A stretch of 64,000 nucleotides of DNA from Ralstonia sp. UBA689 (lineage in GTDB: Bacteria; Pseudomonadota; Gammaproteobacteria; Burkholderiales; Burkholderiaceae), in contig NZ_DBMV01000010.1 of assembly GCF_002298975.1 (NCBI RefSeq), positions 144,830 through 208,829 on the forward strand, written 5' to 3'. Below the pieces are notes generated by a model. That model had not been told where the DNA came from. It did not search any database and was given only the letters and a program-made list of their open reading frames with translations. Shown here piece by piece: positions 36,758-47,012 of this stretch. The position numbers were made by a program, and so were the translations under genes. Each line of letters opens with the position of its first letter. The first letter of the stretch is position 1.

Positions 36758-37735
36758 ATGACCGCACTGCCCGATTTCGACATGAACCTGCTGCCGATCC
36801 TGCTGGCGCTGCACGATGCGCGCAGCGTGAGCATGGCAGCGCAGCAGCTCGGTATGAGCCAACCGGGCGTGAGCACAGCGCTGGCCAAGCTGCGCACGGC
36901 GTTCGACGACCCGCTGTTCGTGCGCACCTCGCGCGGCATGGAGCCGACGCCGCGCGCGCTGGCGCTCATCCCGGCGGCGCGCGATGTGCTCGCGCGCGTG
37001 CAGCAGGGCATCCTGGAAACCGGCGCATTCGATCCGGCAACCACCACGCACCTGTTCTCGATTGCGCTGTCGGACGTGGGCGAGATGGTGTTCCTGCCGC
37101 GCATTGTCGAAGCGATGGCGCGCGAGGCGCCGCGTGCGTCGGTGCAGTCCGTGTCGCTGCCGCCCGCGCAGATCGAGCGCGCATTGGAAACCGGCTCGCT
37201 TGACTTGGCGGTCGGCTACTTTCCCGACCTCAAGAAGACCAACTTCTTCCAGCAGCGGCTGTTCACGCATTACTTCACGTGCATCGTGCGGGCGGACCAC
37301 CCAGTCACGCGCGGCGGCAATACCAAGCTGTCGATGAGCCAGTTCCTCGAATATGGCCACGCCGTGGTGCGCGCCGAGGGGCGCAGCCAGGAGCTGTACG
37401 AACGCTTCCTGGAACGCAAACGCATCCGCCGCAAGCACACGCTGCTCACGCCTCACTTCATGAGCATCCCGTTCATCCTCGCGCGGACGGACCTGATTGC
37501 GACGGTGCCGCACGCCGTGGGCCTGACTTTCATGCAGTCGCACGCCAATATCCGCGTCATGGAGCCGCCGCTGGAACTGCCCAGCTTCGACCTCAAACAG
37601 CACTGGCACCGCAAGTTCCACAACGATGCACGCAGCCAGTGGTTCCGGGCGCTGGTGTCGTCGTTGTTCAACGACGAGGCCGATGAATGGCGCGAGCCCG
37701 GCCACCAGCCCGCCAAACGCAAGAACACGAAGTAG
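36758..37735 (+). CDS. LysR-family transcriptional regulator (probable pobA regulator)
   Basis: A 325-aa LysR protein. The N-terminal winged helix reads LPDFDMNLLPILLALHDARSVSMAAQQLGMSQPGVSTALAKLRTAF. The C-terminal effector domain resembles the PcaQ/NahR-like subgroup. Its position divergent from pobA makes it the likely 4-hydroxybenzoate-responsive activator, although PobR proteins in other genera may be AraC- or IclR-type. The ATG at 36758 is chosen by the conserved start of the helix-turn-helix. It lies 139 bp upstream of the Liv-type binding-protein gene on the same strand. Confidence 0.88.
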   Translation: MTALPDFDMNLLPILLALHDARSVSMAAQQLGMSQPGVSTALAKLRTAFDDPLFVRTSRGMEPTPRALALIPAARDVLARVQQGILETGAFDPATTTHLFSIALSDVGEMVFLPRIVEAMAREAPRASVQSVSLPPAQIERALETGSLDLAVGYFPDLKKTNFFQQRLFTHYFTCIVRADHPVTRGGNTKLSMSQFLEYGHAVVRAEGRSQELYERFLERKRIRRKHTLLTPHFMSIPFILARTDLIATVPHAVGLTFMQSHANIRVMEPPLELPSFDLKQHWHRKFHNDARSQWFRALVSSLFNDEADEWREPGHQPAKRKNTK

Positions 37736-37751
37736 CGACCTTACGACGCAT

Positions 37752-37785
37752 GTTCACAATCCGAACACTCGGTTGCAATGCGAAC
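37752..37785. promoter_or_regulatory. Tandem IclR-type operator boxes at the binding-protein promoter
   Basis: Box 1, GTTCACAATCCGAAC (37752-37766), is an inverted repeat GTTC-N7-GAAC. Box 2, GGTTGCAATGCGAAC (37771-37785), starts 19 bp later. The pcaI/IclR intergenic region has two boxes with the same 19-bp offset, and its box GTTCGATATCCGAAC matches box 1 at 12 of 15 bases. Box 2 covers the -35 element. Confidence 0.65.
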
Positions 37786-37801
37786 ACGAAGTCTTTAGGA
37801 T
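37773..37801 (+). promoter_or_regulatory. Promoter of the Liv-type binding-protein gene
   Basis: TTGCAA (37773-37778), a 17-bp spacer and TAGGAT (37796-37801) form a sigma-70-like promoter 73 bp before the ATG at 37875. The -35 lies inside the second IclR-type box. Confidence 0.55.
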
Positions 37802-37874
37802 CGTCGCCACGCGCAGGCGACGCCCCCACGTCACCGTCCGGCCCACGCTTGCCTATCAACCCTTGGAGACCTTC

Positions 37875-39056
37875 ATGAAACGTCGTGCCCTGCTGTTGAG
37901 CGCCGCTACCGTTGCCACAATTGGTGCGCTGATGACCACGTTGCCAGCCTTCGCCGATGAGCCGATCAAGATCGGCCTGATCGCGCCCTTCTCCGGCCCC
38001 TTCGCCGACTACGGCAAGCAGATGGAAGGCGGTATCAAGGCGTATCAGAAGCTGCATGGCATGACTGCCGGCGGGCGCCAGGTGCAGATCATCATGAAGG
38101 ACACGACAGGCCCCGCGCCGGACGTTGCCAAGCGTCTGGCGCAAGAGCTGGTGGTGCGCGACAAGGTGGACTTCCTGGCGGGCTTCGGCCTCACGCCGGA
38201 AGCGCTGGCCGTGACGCCCATTGCGCAGCAGGCCAAGAAGCCGATGGTGATCTTCAACGCCGCATCGTCGTCGATCACGACCAAGTCGGACTACGTGACG
38301 CGCGTGTCGATGACGCTGCCGCAAGTCTCCACGCCGATCGCCTCGTGGGCACTGAAGAACGGCATCAAGCAGGTGGCGACGGTGGTGGCCGATTACGCGC
38401 CCGGCATCGATGCCGAGAACGCATTCAAGCAGACCTTCACCGCGGGCGGCGGCCAGGTGGTGGAAGCCGTGCGCGTGCCGCTGCGCAACCCGGAATTTGC
38501 TCCGTTCATCCAGCGAGTGAAGGACACCAAGCCGCAAGCCGTGTTCGTCTTCCTGCCGGCCGGCGAGCAGGGCGTGGCGTTCATGAAGGGCTTCCGCGAG
38601 CGCGGGCTCGCACAGGCCGGCATCAAGGTCATTGCCACGGGCGATTTGACGGATGACCACGTGCTGCCCGCCATGGGCGATGCGCCGCTGGGCGTGATCA
38701 CATCGTTCCACTACTCGGCGGCGCACGATTCGCCGCAAAACAAGACGTTCCTGAAGGCCTTTGCCGATGCCAACCCCAGCGCGGGCCGCCCCAACTTCAT
38801 GGCGGTGGCCGCGTATGACGGCATCGGCGCGATCTACGACGTGATCAACAAGCTTGGCGGCAAGATCGATGGCGACAAGGCGATGGCCGCCTTCAAGGGC
38901 ATGAAGATCGACAGCCCGCGCGGCCCCATCACCATTGACCCGGTCACGCGCGATGTGGTGCAGACGGTCTACATCCGCCGCGTGGAGAAAGTCGGCAACG
39001 AGCTCTACAACGTCGAATTCGACAAGTTTGCCGACGTGAAAGACCCCGGCAAGTAA
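37875..39056 (+). CDS. Branched-chain/aromatic-acid ABC transporter substrate-binding protein
   Basis: A periplasmic type I binding protein of 393 aa with a signal peptide (MKRRALLLSAATVATIGALM through LPAFA) and the LivK-like start IKIGLIAPFSGPFADYGKQMEGGIKAYQKLHG. GGAGACCTTC precedes the ATG at 37875. It is convergent with livHMGF (17 bp between stops), whose products lack a binding protein of their own, so it is the probable partner. Sitting between pobA and the pca genes and sharing the IclR boxes, it probably binds an aromatic acid such as 4-hydroxybenzoate or protocatechuate; this is inference. Confidence 0.9.
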   Translation: MKRRALLLSAATVATIGALMTTLPAFADEPIKIGLIAPFSGPFADYGKQMEGGIKAYQKLHGMTAGGRQVQIIMKDTTGPAPDVAKRLAQELVVRDKVDFLAGFGLTPEALAVTPIAQQAKKPMVIFNAASSSITTKSDYVTRVSMTLPQVSTPIASWALKNGIKQVATVVADYAPGIDAENAFKQTFTAGGGQVVEAVRVPLRNPEFAPFIQRVKDTKPQAVFVFLPAGEQGVAFMKGFRERGLAQAGIKVIATGDLTDDHVLPAMGDAPLGVITSFHYSAAHDSPQNKTFLKAFADANPSAGRPNFMAVAAYDGIGAIYDVINKLGGKIDGDKAMAAFKGMKIDSPRGPITIDPVTRDVVQTVYIRRVEKVGNELYNVEFDKFADVKDPGK

Positions 39057-39072
39057 GCCTTACGCGACGGCC

Positions 39073-39774
39073 TCAAGCCACCGACACCAGCCGTTGCAGC
39101 AGCGGCGCATCGGCCAGCAAGTCCGCGCTGGCCGATGCGTGGACGATGCGCCCCCGGTCCAGCACCAGCGTGCGCTGCGTCAGTTCCAGCGCCAGGCGCG
39201 CGTGCTGTTCCACCACGATCACCGCCATGCCGCCTTCATCCACCAGCGCGCGGATGGCGCGACTCAGTTCCTGCACGATGATCGGCGCCAGTCCTTCCAT
39301 CGGCTCATCCAGCAACAACAGCGCCGGGTTCGTCACTAGCGCCCGGGCAATGGCAACCATCTGCTGTTCACCGCCCGAGAGCTGGTTGCCGAGGTTGCGG
39401 CGCCGCTCCTGCAGGCGCGGGAACGTCTTGTAGACGCGTGCCACATCCCATGCCCCCGGTCGCGCCACGGCGGTCAAATGCTCTTCCACCGTCAGCGACG
39501 GAAACATCCACCGCTCCTGCGGCACCCAGCCGAGCCCAGCCCGGGCCCGGCGATGCGGCGCCACCTTGGCAATGTCCGCGCCCTGCCAGCGGATGCGCCC
39601 GCCATGCTGGCGCGTGAAGCCCATCAACGTGGCGAGCAGCGTGGTCTTGCCGACGCCGTTGCGGCCCAGCAGCGCAAGGCTGCCGCCTGCCTCCAATTGG
39701 AACGACACGTCGTCCAGCACGACAGCATTGCCATAGCCGGCGGTCACGTTCTCGAAGGACAGCAATTCAGGCAT
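39073..39774 (-). CDS. livF: ABC transporter ATP-binding protein LivF-like
   Basis: A 233-aa ATPase. Walker A is LLGRNGVGKTTLLATLMG, the Q loop lies near WVPQERWMFPSL, the signature is QLSGGEQQMVAIARALV, Walker B ALLLLDEPMEGLAP and the switch His in IVVEQHARLAL. It pairs with LivG to energise LivHM. The start at 39774 overlaps the livG stop by eight bases. Last gene of the minus-strand transporter set. Confidence 0.95.
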   Translation of the reverse strand: MPELLSFENVTAGYGNAVVLDDVSFQLEAGGSLALLGRNGVGKTTLLATLMGFTRQHGGRIRWQGADIAKVAPHRRARAGLGWVPQERWMFPSLTVEEHLTAVARPGAWDVARVYKTFPRLQERRRNLGNQLSGGEQQMVAIARALVTNPALLLLDEPMEGLAPIIVQELSRAIRALVDEGGMAVIVVEQHARLALELTQRTLVLDRGRIVHASASADLLADAPLLQRLVSVA

Positions 39775-40540
39775 GTTCGGCCTCCCCGAGGTAGACCTCG
39801 CGCACACGCGGGTCCGCTGCGATCTCCTGCGGTGTGCCTTCGGTCAACACGCGACCGGCCACCAACACGCTGATCCGCTCGGCAAAGCGGAAGACGAGGT
39901 TCATGTCGTGCTCGATGAAGAGGATGGTGATGTCGCGCGGCAGGCTGGCAATCACCTCGAACAGCTCGGCGCTCTCCCCGGCCGGGATGCCGGCGGCAGG
40001 CTCGTCGAGCAGCAGAATGCGCGGCTGCGTGGCCAGCGCCAGGGCAATCTCCACCAGCCGCTGCTTGCCGTATGGCAGTGCGTGTGTGCGCGACAACGCA
40101 TCGGCGCCGAGTTGCAGGCGGCACAGCAGGGCCATCGCCTCGTCGCGCGCCTCCTTGTGCGCAGCGACGGTGCGGTGCCAATGCCACGACGCGCCGGTCC
40201 GCTCGAAGATGGCGAGCATCACCGACTCCAGCACCGTCAGCCCGGGGAACAGCGTATTGATCTGGAACGTGCGCGTGATGCCGCGCTTGACGCGCTGGTG
40301 CGCGGGCAAACGCGTGATGTCTTCTTCGTCCAGCAGCACCTGGCCGGCGGTCGGTGCGAATGCGCCGGTCAACAGATTGATGAAGGTGGTCTTGCCTGCG
40401 CCGTTGGGGCCGATCAGCGCGTGGCGGGCGCCGGGGGCGAACGACAGCGAGATATCCGAGTTGGCAAGAAAGCCGCCCCAACGCTTGGACAAACCGCGCG
40501 TGGTGAGCGTTGGCGCGGGATGCATCGCCGGGGTGTTCAT
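39767..40540 (-). CDS. livG: ABC transporter ATP-binding protein LivG-like
   Basis: A 257-aa ATPase with Walker A ALIGPNGAGKTTFINLLTGAF, the LivG-typical RTFQINTLFPGLTVLESVMLA, signature LPYGKQRLVEIALALATQ (degenerate LSGG, as in many LivG), Walker B RILLLDEPAAGIPAGE and switch region LFIEHDMNLVFRFA. Its ATG overlaps the livM stop as ATGA (40537-40540), indicating coupling. Confidence 0.95.
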   Translation of the reverse strand: MNTPAMHPAPTLTTRGLSKRWGGFLANSDISLSFAPGARHALIGPNGAGKTTFINLLTGAFAPTAGQVLLDEEDITRLPAHQRVKRGITRTFQINTLFPGLTVLESVMLAIFERTGASWHWHRTVAAHKEARDEAMALLCRLQLGADALSRTHALPYGKQRLVEIALALATQPRILLLDEPAAGIPAGESAELFEVIASLPRDITILFIEHDMNLVFRFAERISVLVAGRVLTEGTPQEIAADPRVREVYLGEAEHA

Positions 40541-41571
40541 GCGGCGCCTCCCTTGCGGGCATGCCAGGCCCTGATTGCGGATACAGCCGCTTCCACCCCG
40601 CCCAGGATGCCACCGCGCGCAAACAGCACGATCACCATCAGCAGCAGGCCGATCCAGAACTGCCAGTAGACGGGATTGATGCCCGCGAGCACGTCCTGCG
40701 CCAGCATGAACACCGCAGCGCCGATCAGCGCACCATATAGCCGCCCCGCGCCACCCAGCACGAGCATGATCAGCAGCTCTGCCGAGCGCGAGAAGCCCAG
40801 CGAATCCAGCCCGACAAACTGCGTTGTCTGCGCGAGCAGCCCGCCTGCGACACCTGCAATCGCCGCGCTCACCGTGAAGGCCGCCACCAGTCGCATGCGC
40901 ACATCGGCGCCGAGGGCCGGCATGCGCTTGGGCCCCTGCTGGATGCCACGCAAGGACAACCCGAACGGCGAGCGCACCAGCCTGCGTAGCAGCGCGAACA
41001 CCAGAAACAGCACGACAAGGCTATAGACATAACCCGTGCGCCCCGCCAGATCGAACTCGAACGTTCCCAGCAGGTTGCTCATCGTCACGCCGGAAAGGCC
41101 ATCAACGCCGCCCGTCAGGAACGCCATCTTGTTGGCCGCCTCGTAGAGCATCAACCCGATGCCGAGCGTGACCATCAGCCGTGTCAGGTCTTGCCCGCGC
41201 ACAACCAGAAAGCTCACGCAGAAGCCCGCCAGCGCGGCGACGACAGCGCCCGCGGCCAGCCCCGTCAACGGCTCGCCCCAGCCATGCGCAGCCAGCAACC
41301 CCGCTGCGTACGCCCCGAGCCCGAAAAACCCCGCATGCCCCAGCGACACGATGCCCGCATAGCCGAGCACCAAGTCGAGCGATAACGCAAACAGCCCCAC
41401 GATCAGCACCTGGCTGCCGAAGACGAGGTAGTCCGGAAAGAGAAAGAAGACCGCAACCGGCACGCACCAGAACGCCATCTCCAACGGCGACCATGCCCCA
41501 TCCGGCAACCCATGCGATTGGGCTGCATCCTCCGCGTCCGTAGATCGCGCCAACAACTGCTGCACGTTCAT
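40537..41571 (-). CDS. livM: Branched-chain amino acid-type ABC permease LivM-like
   Basis: A 344-aa inner-membrane permease with about ten membrane segments, including the conserved LDLVLGYAGIVSLGHAGFFGLGAYAAG and the EAA-like VVLGGAGRLYGALIGAAVFM. An N-terminal hydrophilic stretch of about 30 residues precedes the first segment. It overlaps both livH (ATGA at 41568-41571) and livG by four bases. Confidence 0.94.
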   Translation of the reverse strand: MNVQQLLARSTDAEDAAQSHGLPDGAWSPLEMAFWCVPVAVFFLFPDYLVFGSQVLIVGLFALSLDLVLGYAGIVSLGHAGFFGLGAYAAGLLAAHGWGEPLTGLAAGAVVAALAGFCVSFLVVRGQDLTRLMVTLGIGLMLYEAANKMAFLTGGVDGLSGVTMSNLLGTFEFDLAGRTGYVYSLVVLFLVFALLRRLVRSPFGLSLRGIQQGPKRMPALGADVRMRLVAAFTVSAAIAGVAGGLLAQTTQFVGLDSLGFSRSAELLIMLVLGGAGRLYGALIGAAVFMLAQDVLAGINPVYWQFWIGLLLMVIVLFARGGILGGVEAAVSAIRAWHARKGGAA

Positions 41572-42437
41572 GCGCGCCTCCCCAGCAGGCCGCTCGGGAA
41601 CAGCACGAGCAGCACCACCATCAACCCGTAGATGACGAACGCGCCGACCTCCGGAGCGTAGTATTTGCCTGCCACGTCAAACACGCCCAGCACCAGCGCG
41701 GCCAGCAACGTACCCTTGATCGAGCCCGCGCCGCCCACCGCCACGACCAGCAGGAAGTACACCATGTACTTGATCGGGAAGGACGGATCGAGCCCGAGCA
41801 CATCGATGCCCAGCCCGCCGCCCAGTCCCGCCAGCCCGGAGCCCAGCGCAAACGTGACGGAAAACACCAGGCTCACGTTGATGCCCAGCCCTGCCGAAGC
41901 CTGCTGGTTGTCCACCGAAGCCCGCACCTGCGCGCCAAAGCGCGTGCGCTCGATCAGCCAGGCCAGCAACGCCGTCAGCACGATCACCACGCCGATGAGG
42001 AAAAGGCGGTAGCGTCCGACCTCCAGCGCGGTATCGAACACGCGCAGTTGCCCACGCAGCATCTCCGGCAATTCAATCGGCTGCTGCGTCGGCCCCCAGA
42101 CGTAGGTCGCGCCAGCCATTGCCATGAAGACGAGCGCAATGGAGAACAACACCTGGTCAAGCGGACTCGCGCGATACAGCCGGCGATACAGCGTGCGCTC
42201 CAGCACGAACCCGATGGCTGCGGTGACAAGAAAAGCGATGGGCAGCGTGACCAGAAACGGCACGCCGAGGCGGTTCATCAGCACCACGCACGCGTAGCCG
42301 CCCGCCATCGCGAACGCGCCGTGCGCGAGGTTGATGAAGTTCATCAGGCCCATCGTGACCGACAGGCCGATGCTGATCAGGAACAGCAGGCTGCCGTAGG
42401 CCAACCCGTCGAACAACACGCCCAATGCGCTGAGCAT
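41568..42437 (-). CDS. livH: Branched-chain amino acid-type ABC permease LivH-like
   Basis: A 289-aa permease with about eight membrane segments. The conserved GLMNFINLAHGAFAMAGGY and AVGGAGSIKGTLLAALVLG are visible. First gene of livHMGF; it begins 81 bp after pcaC on the same strand, with AGGAGGAGA just before the ATG. No terminator is seen in that gap, so read-through from the pca genes is plausible. Confidence 0.94.
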   Translation of the reverse strand: MLSALGVLFDGLAYGSLLFLISIGLSVTMGLMNFINLAHGAFAMAGGYACVVLMNRLGVPFLVTLPIAFLVTAAIGFVLERTLYRRLYRASPLDQVLFSIALVFMAMAGATYVWGPTQQPIELPEMLRGQLRVFDTALEVGRYRLFLIGVVIVLTALLAWLIERTRFGAQVRASVDNQQASAGLGINVSLVFSVTFALGSGLAGLGGGLGIDVLGLDPSFPIKYMVYFLLVVAVGGAGSIKGTLLAALVLGVFDVAGKYYAPEVGAFVIYGLMVVLLVLFPSGLLGRRA

Positions 42438-42518
42438 GGGTCTCCTCCTTGGGTCTCCGACTCGGCGGCCAGTTTGCCCGGTCTGTGTTGCGTAGCGTCT
42501 CCACCGAGACGAAATGTC

Positions 42519-42914
42519 CTACCTGCCGGCGCCCTCCGCATCCATCTCGGCAAACACTGTCTGCGCCAAGTGAAAGGCATGGTTGGCAGCGGGCACACCA
42601 CAATAGATGGCGGTCTGCAGCAGCACCTCCTGGATCTCGTCACGCGTCACGCCGTTGTTGGCGGCAGCGCGCAGGTGCAGGCGTAGTTCACCGTCGCGGT
42701 TGAGCGCGACCATCATGGCAATCGTCAGCAGGCTGCGCGTATGGCGCGGCAAGCCGGGGCGCGTCCAGATCTCGCCCCAGGCATAGCGTGTGATGAGGTC
42801 CTGGAACGGTGCAGTCAGCTCGGTTTGCGCGGCGTTGGCACGGTCGACGTGGGCGTCGCCAAGCACGGCGCGCCGCACCTGCATACCGGCGGCGTGGCGT
42901 TCGCGGTCATCCAT
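42519..42914 (-). CDS. pcaC: 4-carboxymuconolactone decarboxylase
   Basis: Converts gamma-carboxymuconolactone to beta-ketoadipate enol-lactone. It is 131 aa, of the AhpD-like CMD fold, with TRPGLPRHTRSLLTIAMMVAL and the active-site region GVTRDEIQEVLLQTAIYCGVPAANHAF. Its ATG at 42914 overlaps the pcaD stop by eight bases. Stand-alone form, not fused to PcaD (PcaL) as in some actinobacteria. Confidence 0.95.
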   Translation of the reverse strand: MDDRERHAAGMQVRRAVLGDAHVDRANAAQTELTAPFQDLITRYAWGEIWTRPGLPRHTRSLLTIAMMVALNRDGELRLHLRAAANNGVTRDEIQEVLLQTAIYCGVPAANHAFHLAQTVFAEMDAEGAGR

Positions 42915-43719
42915 GAACCGCCTCCTGAGCAACGCCCGTCGTCAGGAAGCTGACCAGTGCGTCGGTGTAGGCGTCGGCCTGTTCCCAATTTGCGAGATGG
43001 CCAGCTGAAAGCTCCACGTACTGCGCGCCCGGCACGCCATCCGCGATGAGCTTCGTCTGCGCAGCAGGCGTCGAGATGTCGTGCGTGCCGCCAATCACCA
43101 GCATCGGCACGCGGATGTCCTTCAGTTGCGCACGCAAGTCGGCATCGCGGATGGCGGCGCAGTTGCCGTTGTAGCCGGCGCCTGCGGTGCTCAGCAGCAT
43201 TGCCTTGACGATGTCGACGCGATCCGGCTTGGCGGCACGGTAGCCGGGCGTGAACCAGCGCTCAAGCACCGTTTCGGTCACGCTCTCCATGCCGCCCTGC
43301 TCCACCTGGGCAATGCGTGCGTCCCAGCTCTGCTGCGTGCCGATCAGTGCGGCGGTATTGCTGACGACCATGCGCGGGAAGCGCTCGCCGTGATACGCAG
43401 CCAGCCACAGACCGGTCAGGCCGCCCATCGACAGCCCGCAGAACAGCGCGAGGTCGATGTCGTAATGATCCAGCAGTGCGAGCACATCGCCGCCGAGCTG
43501 CGCAACGCCAAACGGCGCATCGGGCACGCTCGACTGGCCGTGGCCCCGCTGGTCATAGCGCAGAAGGCGGAAATGCTGGCGCAACGCATCCAGTTGCGGC
43601 GCCCACATGCCGAGGTTGGTGCCCAGCGAGTTGGACAACACCAGCACCGGCTTGCCTGCGGCGGGCCCGTCGTCGAATTCGTGATAAAGGCGGACGTTGT
43701 CGTGTTCGAGCCAAGGCAT
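42907..43719 (-). CDS. pcaD: 3-oxoadipate enol-lactonase
   Basis: Alpha/beta hydrolase of 270 aa opening beta-ketoadipate enol-lactone to beta-ketoadipate. The nucleophile elbow is FCGLSMGGLTGLWL (Ser), the oxyanion region LVLSNSLGTNLGMW, and the catalytic His lies in VELSAGHLANWEQ; an Asp sits in IGGTHDISTP. The start MPWLEHDNVRLYHE at 43719 is the family's normal start. It lies 22 bp after pcaB. Confidence 0.95.
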   Translation of the reverse strand: MPWLEHDNVRLYHEFDDGPAAGKPVLVLSNSLGTNLGMWAPQLDALRQHFRLLRYDQRGHGQSSVPDAPFGVAQLGGDVLALLDHYDIDLALFCGLSMGGLTGLWLAAYHGERFPRMVVSNTAALIGTQQSWDARIAQVEQGGMESVTETVLERWFTPGYRAAKPDRVDIVKAMLLSTAGAGYNGNCAAIRDADLRAQLKDIRVPMLVIGGTHDISTPAAQTKLIADGVPGAQYVELSAGHLANWEQADAYTDALVSFLTTGVAQEAVHG

Positions 43720-43741
43720 GGTGTCTCCGTAGGAATGGGGT

Positions 43742-45103
43742 TCAGGGGTGGCGGCGGGCGTGCTCGGCCAGCACGCGATCGACAGCGGCGCCCGCGTCGC
43801 CGAGGTAATGGGCCGGATCGAGCAGCGCGGCCAGCCGTTGCGGCGTGGCGCTGCCCCAGATGCGCAGGACGTCGGCATCAGCGGCCAGCACGTCACGCAG
43901 CGTCTTGCTTTCCTGCACGGCCTTGCGGCTGGCGGCTTCCACCACGTGATGCGCTTGCAAGCGCCCGAGATCGGCGCCGAGTGCCAGCATCACCGCCTCG
44001 CCAAGAATCAGGCCGTGTGTGAAGTCCAGGTTGGCGCGCATGCGGGCGGCATCGACATGCAGACCTTCAATGACTTCGCGCATTCGGTCGAGTGCACCTG
44101 CGGTCAGGCAGGCCATCTCGCGCAAGGTCGCCCACTGCGCCTGCCAGCCGCCGAGCGCGCGCTCGTGTTCCTGCGGCAGACCGGCCAGCAGCGTGCTCGC
44201 CAATCCGGACATGCGCGTTGCCGCCGCCAGCACCGTCGCGCAACCCACCGGGTTGCGCTTGTGCGGCATGGTGGACGAGCCGCCCTTTCCCGCACCCGAC
44301 GGCTCGGCGACTTCGCCCACCTCGGTCTGCATCATCAGGGAGAGATCGCGTGCAAAGTGACCAAGCGTGCCGGTCAGCAGCGCAAGCGCAGCGCCAATCT
44401 CGGCCACACGATCCTGCTCACCGTGCCACGACAGCGTGGGCAGCGGCAAGTCGAGTTCCTGCGCCAGCGTCTGTGCGACAGCGCAAGCGTGCTCGCCCAG
44501 GCTCGCCAGCGTGCCGGCCGCACCACCGAACTGCAGCGTCGGCACATGCGCACGCAGCGCGGCAAAACGGTCCTGAGCACGATGGACCGCCTCCAGCCAG
44601 CCGGAGACCTTGCGGCCAAACGTAGTCGGCAGTGCTTGCTGCAACCACGTGCGGGCCACCATGGGCGTATTGCGATGGCGCTGCGCCAGCGCCGCCAGCG
44701 CGTCAGCCAGCTTCTGCAAATCCGCGTCGATCAATTCAGCGGACTGCCGCCACTGCAGCATCAAGCCCGTGTCGATGATGTCCTGGCTGGTCGCGCCCCA
44801 ATGCACGTAGCGCGCAGCGTCTTCATCGTGCTGGGCGACGGCGGCGGTCAGTTGCCTGACCAGCGGAATGGCAAGGTTGCCCGCGCTGGCGGCTGCGTTG
44901 CCGAGGGCGTCCAGATCGAGCGCAGCCTTGGCGCACACCGCGCGGATCGGCGCGGCGGCCTCGGCCGGAATCACGCCGACCGCGCCCTCGGCCTGTGCCA
45001 GCGCCGCCTCCACATCCAACATCGCACGCACAGTGGCTGCGTCGGACCACACCGCCAACATGGCCGGTGTGGAGAAAGCGCGATCGAGCAGGCCGAAGGT
45101 CAT
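43742..45103 (-). CDS. pcaB: 3-carboxy-cis,cis-muconate cycloisomerase
   Basis: Fumarase/aspartase-superfamily enzyme of 453 aa that lactonises beta-carboxymuconate. The family signature GKGGSSTMPHKRNPVGC is near residue 270, and the TSQDIIDTGLML and ARTWLQQALPTTFG blocks match PcaB. The start at 45103 (MTFGLLDRAF) has GAGGCG upstream. It lies 16 bp after pcaF. Its substrate is normally made by protocatechuate 3,4-dioxygenase (PcaHG), not encoded in this window. Confidence 0.95.
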   Translation of the reverse strand: MTFGLLDRAFSTPAMLAVWSDAATVRAMLDVEAALAQAEGAVGVIPAEAAAPIRAVCAKAALDLDALGNAAASAGNLAIPLVRQLTAAVAQHDEDAARYVHWGATSQDIIDTGLMLQWRQSAELIDADLQKLADALAALAQRHRNTPMVARTWLQQALPTTFGRKVSGWLEAVHRAQDRFAALRAHVPTLQFGGAAGTLASLGEHACAVAQTLAQELDLPLPTLSWHGEQDRVAEIGAALALLTGTLGHFARDLSLMMQTEVGEVAEPSGAGKGGSSTMPHKRNPVGCATVLAAATRMSGLASTLLAGLPQEHERALGGWQAQWATLREMACLTAGALDRMREVIEGLHVDAARMRANLDFTHGLILGEAVMLALGADLGRLQAHHVVEAASRKAVQESKTLRDVLAADADVLRIWGSATPQRLAALLDPAHYLGDAGAAVDRVLAEHARRHP

Positions 45104-45119
45104 GGCGGGACGCCTCAAC

Positions 45120-46322
<1,203 letters not shown>

Positions 46323-46346
46323 GATGTGTTCCGTCTCCAAGAATCG

Positions 46347-47012
46347 TTATAAGGCACGACGCAGCGGCGCAGCCGTCAGCGTCTGCAGCGTATCGAAATC
46401 AAGGCCGTCTGCCATCTCGCGCATGACCAGCCCTTCGGGTGTAATGTCGATCACGGCCAAGTCGGTGTAGATGGTATCGACGCAGCCGATGCCCGTCAGC
46501 GGATACGTGCACTGCTGCACGATCTTGCTGTCGCCCTGCTTGGTCAGGTGTTCCATCATCACGAAGACCTGCTTGGCTCCGATCGCCAGATCCATCGCCC
46601 CGCCCACGGCAGGAATTGCGTCCGGTGCGCCGGTGTGCCAGTTGGCCAGATCGCCCGTGGCCGACACCTGGAAGGCGCCGAGCACGCAATAGTCGAGATG
46701 GCCGCCTCGCATCATGGCGAACGAATCGGCGTGATGGAAGAACGACGCGCCAGGCTTGGCGGTGACAGGCTGCTTGCCGGCGTTGATGAGGTCTTCATCT
46801 TCCTCGCCGGGCGCGGGTGCCGGGCCCATGCCGAGTAGGCCGTTCTCGGTGTGCAGCAGAATTTCGCGGTCGGCGGGCAGTTGGTTGGCGACCAATGTCG
46901 GCAAGCCGATGCCCAGGTTGACGACCGAGCCGTCGGGAATGTCGCGCGCCACGCGGGCGGCGATCTGGTCACGTGTCCAGCGGCGCACGGCGGTGAGATT
47001 GACTTCGCTCAT
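46347..47012 (-). CDS. pcaJ: 3-oxoadipate CoA-transferase subunit B
   Basis: Beta subunit (221 aa) of the transferase that moves CoA from succinyl-CoA to beta-ketoadipate. The catalytic glutamate motif is HTENGLLGMGP, with GIGLPTLVAN at the N-terminus and the acidic PAPGEEDEDLINAGK block. Its ATG overlaps the stop of a 37-codon ORF as ATGA, rather than overlapping pcaI directly as is common. Confidence 0.95.
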   Translation of the reverse strand: MSEVNLTAVRRWTRDQIAARVARDIPDGSVVNLGIGLPTLVANQLPADREILLHTENGLLGMGPAPAPGEEDEDLINAGKQPVTAKPGASFFHHADSFAMMRGGHLDYCVLGAFQVSATGDLANWHTGAPDAIPAVGGAMDLAIGAKQVFVMMEHLTKQGDSKIVQQCTYPLTGIGCVDTIYTDLAVIDITPEGLVMREMADGLDFDTLQTLTAAPLRRAL

